From positions 2,356,001 through 2,420,000 of the forward strand of contig NZ_CP010537.1 of the NCBI RefSeq assembly GCF_000832305.1: a stretch of DNA of 64,000 nucleotides, read 5' to 3'. The number at the start of each line of letters is the position of its first letter. Within the stretch, counting starts at the first letter, position 1. Made by a program: the position numbers and the translations under genes. The notes beneath the pieces were generated by a model. It ran no database searches, had not been told where the DNA came from, and was given only the letters and a program-made list of their open reading frames with translations. The stretch comes from Cupriavidus basilensis. GTDB lineage: Bacteria; Pseudomonadota; Gammaproteobacteria; Burkholderiales; Burkholderiaceae. Below, in pieces: positions 59,790 to 64,000 of the stretch.

Positions 59790-61022
59790 GTGAACATTCA
59801 CGAATATCAGGCCAAGGAATTGCTCAGGCGCTTCGACGTCGCCGTACCACGCGGCGCGGTCGCCTTTACCCCCGAGGAAGCCGCCAGCGCGGCGCGCAAG
59901 ATCGGCGGATCAACATGGGTGGTGAAGTCCCAGATCCATGCCGGTGGCCGCGGTGCCGGCCGCTTTGCCGGCGACCCCGACGGCGAGGGCGGCGTACGCG
60001 TGGTGAAGTCCGTCGACGCGGTGCGTGCGCAAGCCGAGCAGATGCTAGGCAAAGTGCTCGTCACCAAGCAGACCGGAGAGGCCGGGCGCGAGGTAAAGCG
60101 CCTATATGTGGAGGAAGGCTGCGAAATTGCCCGCGAGCTATACCTGGGCATGCTGATCGACCGCGCCACCTCCCGCATCACGCTGATGGCCTCGACCGAA
60201 GGCGGCATGGAGATCGAGGAAGTGGCCGCCCGCACGCCGGAGAAGATCCTGAAGGTTGCAATCGACCCGGCCAGCGGCATCCAGCCCTTCCATGCGCGCC
60301 GCCTGGCCTTTGGGCTGGGGCTCACCGGCAAGCAGGTAAGCGCGGCCTCGCGCTTCATCTTGTCCGCCTATCGCGCCTTTGCCGAACTGGACGCCTCGGT
60401 CGTGGAAATCAACCCGCTGGTCGTCACGCGCGCGGGCGACGTGATCGCGCTCGACGCCAAGTTCAATTTTGACGACAACGCGCTGTACCGCCATCCGGAT
60501 ATCGAATCCCTGCGCGACGAGACCGAGGAAGATCCCGCCGAGGCGGCAGCCGGACGCCACGGGCTGAACTACGTCAAGCTCGACGGCAGCATCGGCTGCA
60601 TGGTCAACGGTGCCGGGCTGGCAATGGCCACCATGGACATCATCAAGCTCTATGGCGGCGAGCCGGCCAACTTCCTCGACGTGGGTGGCGGCGCCACCAA
60701 GGAGCGCGTGACGGCGGCCTTCCGCCTGATCCTGGACGACCCCAAGGTCAACGGCATCCTGGTGAACATCTTCGGCGGCATCATGCGCTGCGACGTGATC
60801 GCCGAAGGCGTGGTGGCCGCCGCGCGCGAGATCGACCTCACGGTGCCGCTGGTGGTCCGGCTAGAAGGCACCAACGTGGAACTCGGCAAGGCCATCCTGC
60901 GCGACTCGGGCCTGCCGATCCTGTCGGCCGATCATCTTGCCGACGCTGCCGAAAAAGTGGTCAAGGCGGTAAAGGCGATAAAGGCCGCGCAAGGTCACGT
61001 TCAAATACAGGGAGAGCATTGA
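59790..61022 (+). CDS. sucC: Succinate-CoA ligase beta-subunit paralogue
   Basis: The 410-residue ATP-grasp subunit is slightly longer than housekeeping SucC (about 388). It has the N-terminal [14 protein letters not shown], nucleotide-site [15 protein letters not shown], metal-site VVEINPLVV, and the C-terminal [16 protein letters not shown]. The start is the GTG at 59790, with GAGGAG just before it. It is divergent from the oxalate genes and shares their operator, so it is likely a catabolic paralogue: a malate-CoA, oxalate-CoA or other dicarboxylate ligase rather than the TCA-cycle enzyme. Confidence 0.88.
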   Translation: MNIHEYQAKELLRRFDVAVPRGAVAFTPEEAASAARKIGGSTWVVKSQIHAGGRGAGRFAGDPDGEGGVRVVKSVDAVRAQAEQMLGKVLVTKQTGEAGREVKRLYVEEGCEIARELYLGMLIDRATSRITLMASTEGGMEIEEVAARTPEKILKVAIDPASGIQPFHARRLAFGLGLTGKQVSAASRFILSAYRAFAELDASVVEINPLVVTRAGDVIALDAKFNFDDNALYRHPDIESLRDETEEDPAEAAAGRHGLNYVKLDGSIGCMVNGAGLAMATMDIIKLYGGEPANFLDVGGGATKERVTAAFRLILDDPKVNGILVNIFGGIMRCDVIAEGVVAAAREIDLTVPLVVRLEGTNVELGKAILRDSGLPILSADHLADAAEKVVKAVKAIKAAQGHVQIQGEH

Positions 61023-61023
61023 C

Positions 61024-61908
61024 ATGGCCGTACTGATCCATCACGACACCAAGGTGATCTGCCAGGGCTTTACCGGCGTGCAAGGCACCTTTCACTCCGA
61101 GCAAGCGGTGGCCTATGGCACATGCATGGTCGGCGGGGTGACGCCCGGCAAGGGTGGCGAGACGCACCTGGGGCTGCCGGTGTTCGACACCGTGGCCGCA
61201 GCGGTAGCGCGCACCGGCGCCGACGCTTCGGTCATCTATGTGCCGCCACCCTTCGCCGCCGACGCCATCCTGGAAGCCGTGGACGCCGGTATCGGCCTGA
61301 TCGTGTGCATTACCGAGGGCATCCCGGTGATCGACATGGTGCGGGTCAAGCGCGCGCTCTATGGTTCGGGCAGCCGCCTGGTCGGGCCCAACTGCCCGGG
61401 CGTGATCACGCCGGGCCAGTGCAAGATCGGCATCATGCCAGGCCATATCCACCGCCCCGGCAAGATCGGCGTGGTGTCCCGCTCCGGCACCCTCACCTAC
61501 GAGGCCGTGGCGCAAACCACCGCCGCGGGACTCGGGCAAAGCACCTGCATCGGCATTGGCGGCGATCCCGTCAATGGCACCAGCTTCATCGATTGCCTGG
61601 ACATGTTCCTGGCCGATGACGACACCGAAGGCATCATCATGATCGGCGAGATCGGCGGCTCGGCGGAAGAAGAAGCGGCTCAGTTCCTGCAGGACGCGCG
61701 CAGCGGCGGGCGCGTCAAGCCCGTGGTGGGCTTTATTGCCGGCACGACGGCCCCGCCAGGACGGCGCATGGGACATGCTGGCGCGATCATCTCGGGTGGC
61801 ATGGGTACAGCCGAGGCCAAGATCGACGCCATGCGCGCTGCCGGGATCCGCATCGCGCGCTCGCCGGCAGAACTCGGCAAGACGATGGTGGAGGCGATGG
61901 GAGCGTAG
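61024..61908 (+). CDS. sucD: Succinate-CoA ligase alpha-subunit paralogue
   Basis: The 294-residue subunit has the CoA-binding N-terminus ([22 protein letters not shown]), [21 protein letters not shown], and the phospho-histidine about His251 in [13 protein letters not shown]. It is separated from sucC by one base, with AGGGAG before its ATG. It forms the active alpha2beta2 or alpha-beta enzyme with the preceding gene; the substrate is discussed there. A terminator follows. Confidence 0.9.
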   Translation: MAVLIHHDTKVICQGFTGVQGTFHSEQAVAYGTCMVGGVTPGKGGETHLGLPVFDTVAAAVARTGADASVIYVPPPFAADAILEAVDAGIGLIVCITEGIPVIDMVRVKRALYGSGSRLVGPNCPGVITPGQCKIGIMPGHIHRPGKIGVVSRSGTLTYEAVAQTTAAGLGQSTCIGIGGDPVNGTSFIDCLDMFLADDDTEGIIMIGEIGGSAEEEAAQFLQDARSGGRVKPVVGFIAGTTAPPGRRMGHAGAIISGGMGTAEAKIDAMRAAGIRIARSPAELGKTMVEAMGA

Positions 61909-61925
61909 CGGGTGGCTGCCTGATA

Positions 61926-61957
61926 AAGAACGGCGGACTATGTCCACCGTTCTTTAT
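61926..61957. terminator. Bidirectional terminator between sucD and gntR
   Basis: A 12-bp stem with one mismatch (AAGAACGGCGGA against TCCACCGTTCTT) is flanked by A-rich and TTTATT sequences. It ends the plus-strand sucCD transcript and the convergent gntR transcript. Confidence 0.85.
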
Positions 61958-61988
61958 TGCCCGAGGCAGCCGCCTCGCGTTTCAGCCT

Positions 61989-62708
61989 TCAATCCAGGAA
62001 GTCGCAGTTCTTCTCGACATAATCCGCCAGATCCAGCGAATGCTGGCGCACCAGCTTCTCGGCCAGTTCGGTGTCGCGCTTTTCCAGCGCCTCGATGATG
62101 CGCAGGTGATCGACGATGGAACGCGAAGCGCGATCGCTTTGCGAGATCGTCATCTTCCGGATGGCGCGCACATGGATAAAGATGTTCTTGATCGAATCCA
62201 TGATGATCTGCGACTTCGACAACTGCACGATCGCCTGGTGGAAGGCGATGTTCGCGTCGGAGTATTCCTCGATATGCTCGGCTGGCGTGGCATCGCGGAA
62301 ACTGTCGAACATATGGCGCAGTTGCGCAATCTCCTGGTCGCTGGCGTTCAGCGTGGCCAGGCGCGCGGCCATGCTCTCGAGCGCGCCCCACACCTGGATC
62401 ATCTCGACGATTTCGCGCTTGGTCTTGCGCATGATGTAGATGCCGCGGCGCGGCACCGTGCGCAGGAACCCTTCCTGCTCCAGCAGCGTCATGGCCTCGC
62501 GGATCGGGGTGCGGCTCACGCCCAGCGCCTCGCTCAGGACTCGCTCGTCCAGCCGGATTTCCTCGGTCGACTGATAGATGTCGGCGTCGGCAATGGCCTG
62601 ACGCAGCATGGCGTACGCCTGGTCGCGCAGGCTGGCCCCGGCGTTGATGGGTTGGAGGGACAGGGTCAGTGCAGCAGGCTGGACCGCGGATTGAGTTTGC
62701 GCAGACAT
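61989..62708 (-). CDS. GntR/FCD-family regulator, proposed master of the oxalate regulon
   Basis: The 239-residue regulator has a GntR winged helix (LSEALGVSRTPIREAMTLLEQEGFL, about residues 57-81). An all-helical FCD effector domain with metal/ligand residues follows (SDANIAFHQAIVQL, HSLDLADY). FCD proteins bind small carboxylates. It sits among sucCD, frc and the PanE-like gene. A degenerate copy of the operator lies 156 bp upstream of its own start, which suggests autoregulation. It is the best candidate to bind all six sites. Confidence 0.9.
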   Translation of the reverse strand: MSAQTQSAVQPAALTLSLQPINAGASLRDQAYAMLRQAIADADIYQSTEEIRLDERVLSEALGVSRTPIREAMTLLEQEGFLRTVPRRGIYIMRKTKREIVEMIQVWGALESMAARLATLNASDQEIAQLRHMFDSFRDATPAEHIEEYSDANIAFHQAIVQLSKSQIIMDSIKNIFIHVRAIRKMTISQSDRASRSIVDHLRIIEALEKRDTELAEKLVRQHSLDLADYVEKNCDFLD

Positions 62709-62863
62709 GAATGGGCTCTTGTTGAAACCAGCACCGCGGCGGACGGGACAGTCGCCTGCGGCTTCCCGCTTAGCTTACCAAAAGCAGCCATTGCATGAGC
62801 TGAATGCATAGGAAAATGCACAATTGATATAAATCGGCTGCCAGGGTGGCGGTTTTGCGTATA

Positions 62864-62878
62864 TGGTATATCACATGG
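62864..62878. promoter_or_regulatory. Degenerate GntR operator, gntR promoter
   Basis: TGGTATATCACATGG (62864-62878) is the inverse of the operator word with three changes, and the TATATGGTATAT dyad overlaps it. Its weakness suits an autoregulatory site. It is oriented opposite to the oxlT, ThDP, sucC and small-gene copies relative to the gene. Confidence 0.6.
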
Positions 62879-62936
62879 TGCGCCGCCGAAACCGGCCGGC
62901 GCCACCATTTCGTCCCGGCCGGCCCGGCACCCGCGC

Positions 62937-63911
62937 TCAAGCCGCCCGCGCCATCCGTTCACGCTGCTTGATCAGGCCCAGCACCGCGTCCACCATCGGC
63001 GTGGGCTGCTCCACCAATCGGCCCATTTCCTGCACCACTGTCAGCAGGGGGTCGATCTCCATGGCCCGCCCTGCCTCCAGGTCCTGCAGCATGGATGTCT
63101 TGTGTGCCCCGACCGCGCCGGCACCGTCGATGCGGCGCTCCACATCGACCCGGAACCGCACGCCAAATCGTTCCGCAATCGCTTGCGCTTCCAGCATCAT
63201 TGCGCGCGATAGTCCACGGGTGGCCGGATCGGCGGTGATGATATCCAGCGTGGCATGCGTGAGCGCGCTGATCGGGTTGAAGCACAGGTTGCCCCACAGC
63301 TTGAGCCAGATCTCGTCGCGGATATTGTCGCGGATGGGCGCTTCCAGTCCGCCGGCTACCATCATTTCGCTCAGGTGGCTCACCCGCGCCGACTTGCTGC
63401 CGTCGGGTTCGCCCAGCGGGAACTTCTTGCCGTAGACATGGCGGATCACGCCGGGCGCGGCGATCTCGGCGGCGGGATAGAGCACGCAGCCGATCGCCCG
63501 CTCCGGGCCCAGGCCGCGCCACTGGCGCCCGCCCGGGTCGACGCTTTCCAGCCTGGTGCCCGCGAGCGGGCCGCCGTGCTGATGGAAATACCAATAAGGG
63601 ATGCCGTTGACACCCGTCACCACCGCCGTCCTGGGCCCAAGCAACGGCTGCATCAGGTCCACCACGCCCGGCACGGAATGCGCTTTCAGGGTGATGAAGA
63701 CATAGTCCTGCGGCCCTAGCGTGGCCGGGTCGTCTGTGCAATTGACCTTGGCCACCCTCTCCTCGCCCTCGCTCAGCAGCCGCAGGCCGTTGGCGCGCAT
63801 GGCGGCAAGATGGGGGCCACGTGCGACCAGGCTGACCTCGGCGCCCGCCAATGCCAGCTGGACGCCGAGATAGCCGCCGATTGCACCGGCGCCATAGATA
63901 CACACTTTCAT
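62937..63911 (-). CDS. PanE-like 2-ketoacid/acyl-CoA reductase (oxalyl-CoA reductase candidate)
   Basis: The 324-residue ketopantoate-reductase-family protein has an N-terminal NADP motif CIYGAGAIGGYLG and the family lysine region IWLKLWGNLCFNPISAL. In the C-terminal domain PTPMVDAVLGLIKQR is seen. GGGAG precedes the ATG at 63911, and an exact operator word is 37 bp upstream. The regulon context argues against a pantothenate role. A PanE paralogue of Methylorubrum extorquens (PanE2) has been reported as oxalyl-CoA reductase, as I remember; the same job here would supply glyoxylate for assimilation. Confidence 0.82.
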   Translation of the reverse strand: MKVCIYGAGAIGGYLGVQLALAGAEVSLVARGPHLAAMRANGLRLLSEGEERVAKVNCTDDPATLGPQDYVFITLKAHSVPGVVDLMQPLLGPRTAVVTGVNGIPYWYFHQHGGPLAGTRLESVDPGGRQWRGLGPERAIGCVLYPAAEIAAPGVIRHVYGKKFPLGEPDGSKSARVSHLSEMMVAGGLEAPIRDNIRDEIWLKLWGNLCFNPISALTHATLDIITADPATRGLSRAMMLEAQAIAERFGVRFRVDVERRIDGAGAVGAHKTSMLQDLEAGRAMEIDPLLTVVQEMGRLVEQPTPMVDAVLGLIKQRERMARAA

Positions 63912-63947
63912 GATGTCGTCTCCCGGTGGTTTTATGGGTGTACGTTT

Positions 63948-63969
63948 TGATATATCACATACTATATTC
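63948..63969. promoter_or_regulatory. Candidate GntR operator, PanE-like gene promoter
   Basis: TGATATATCACATAC (63948-63962) is the exact inverse complement of GTATGTGATATATCA and is followed by TATATTC. It lies 37 bp upstream of the PanE-like gene, so it probably overlaps the promoter core. Confidence 0.8.
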
Positions 63970-64000
63970 CACAAAGACCGAACACAACCTCAATCTGCCA

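Noticed and set aside
59790..61908. Housekeeping TCA-cycle succinyl-CoA synthetase
   Set aside because: The pair is isolated from other TCA genes and shares the oxalate-regulon operator; a catabolic paralogue is more likely, although a genome search would be needed to be certain.
62821..62835. AATTGATATAAAT as a seventh operator copy near gntR
   Set aside because: Only half of the TGATATATCA dyad is present, and the second dyad is missing.

Overview
The window is high-GC DNA from a betaproteobacterium of the Burkholderiales, most probably Cupriavidus. The evidence is the combination of orphan Bug/TctC-type periplasmic receptors, an aryl-polyene (APE) operon, a two-subunit FdwAB-type formate dehydrogenase, a homogentisate operon and an oxalate/formate gene set. 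The genus is inferred from gene content; there is no rRNA gene in the window. I see no insertion sequence, prophage, CRISPR array, tRNA or rRNA.

Layout. 1-2262: the frameshifted end of a GGDEF protein, a head-GIN (DUF2807) protein, a beta-hydroxyacid dehydrogenase and a strong hairpin terminator. 2330-6056 (minus): cupin, two Bug receptors and an acyl-CoA dehydrogenase. 6471-14806 (plus): an iron block of DUF3649, PepSY and DUF3325 membrane proteins, a NodT-type outer-membrane factor, and then a Fur-box-preceded FecI-type sigma factor, FecR-type anti-sigma factor and STN-containing TonB-dependent receptor. 14907-16820: an IclR regulator converging on a Rieske oxygenase. 17022-33470 (minus): a tightly overlapping APE operon with chain-length-factor-like protein, acyltransferases, two ACPs, ligase-dehydratase fusion, glycosyltransferase, thioesterase, LolA-like carrier, MMPL exporter, a flavin-dependent halogenase-like enzyme, lipoprotein, ketosynthases, dehydratase, ketoreductase and phosphopantetheinyl transferase. 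34093-37054 (minus): fahA, hmgA and a DUF2783 gene. 37583-41194: XRE and TetR regulators, an alpha/beta hydrolase and a medium-chain reductase.

41325-63962 is the metabolic highlight, an oxalate/formate region. It has two OxlT-type antiporters, the formate dehydrogenase FdwAB, a clear formyl-CoA:oxalate CoA-transferase (frc), an adjacent ThDP-dependent enzyme, an NDP-forming acyl-CoA synthetase, two FAH/cupin accessory genes, a paralogous succinate-CoA-ligase pair, a PanE-like reductase, two LysR regulators and a GntR/FCD regulator. Read together: oxalate enters by OxlT exchange, Frc makes oxalyl-CoA, the ThDP enzyme would release formyl-CoA, formate is oxidised by FdwAB, and the PanE-like protein could reduce oxalyl-CoA to glyoxylate for assimilation.

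The most notable discovery is a shared operator-like element. A 15-bp word, GTATGTGATATATCA, occurs identically three times, twice more with one change and once in a degenerate form. All six copies lie in upstream regions: oxlT, a 73-codon small membrane protein, the ThDP/frc operon, sucCD, gntR and the PanE-like gene. It looks like the autoregulated regulon of the GntR protein and adds a previously unconnected small membrane protein. Other leads are a halogenase-like enzyme in the APE operon, a non-canonical ThDP partner for Frc, tandem-repeat leaders inside the APE operon, and a TetR operator pair with a leaderless tetR transcript.
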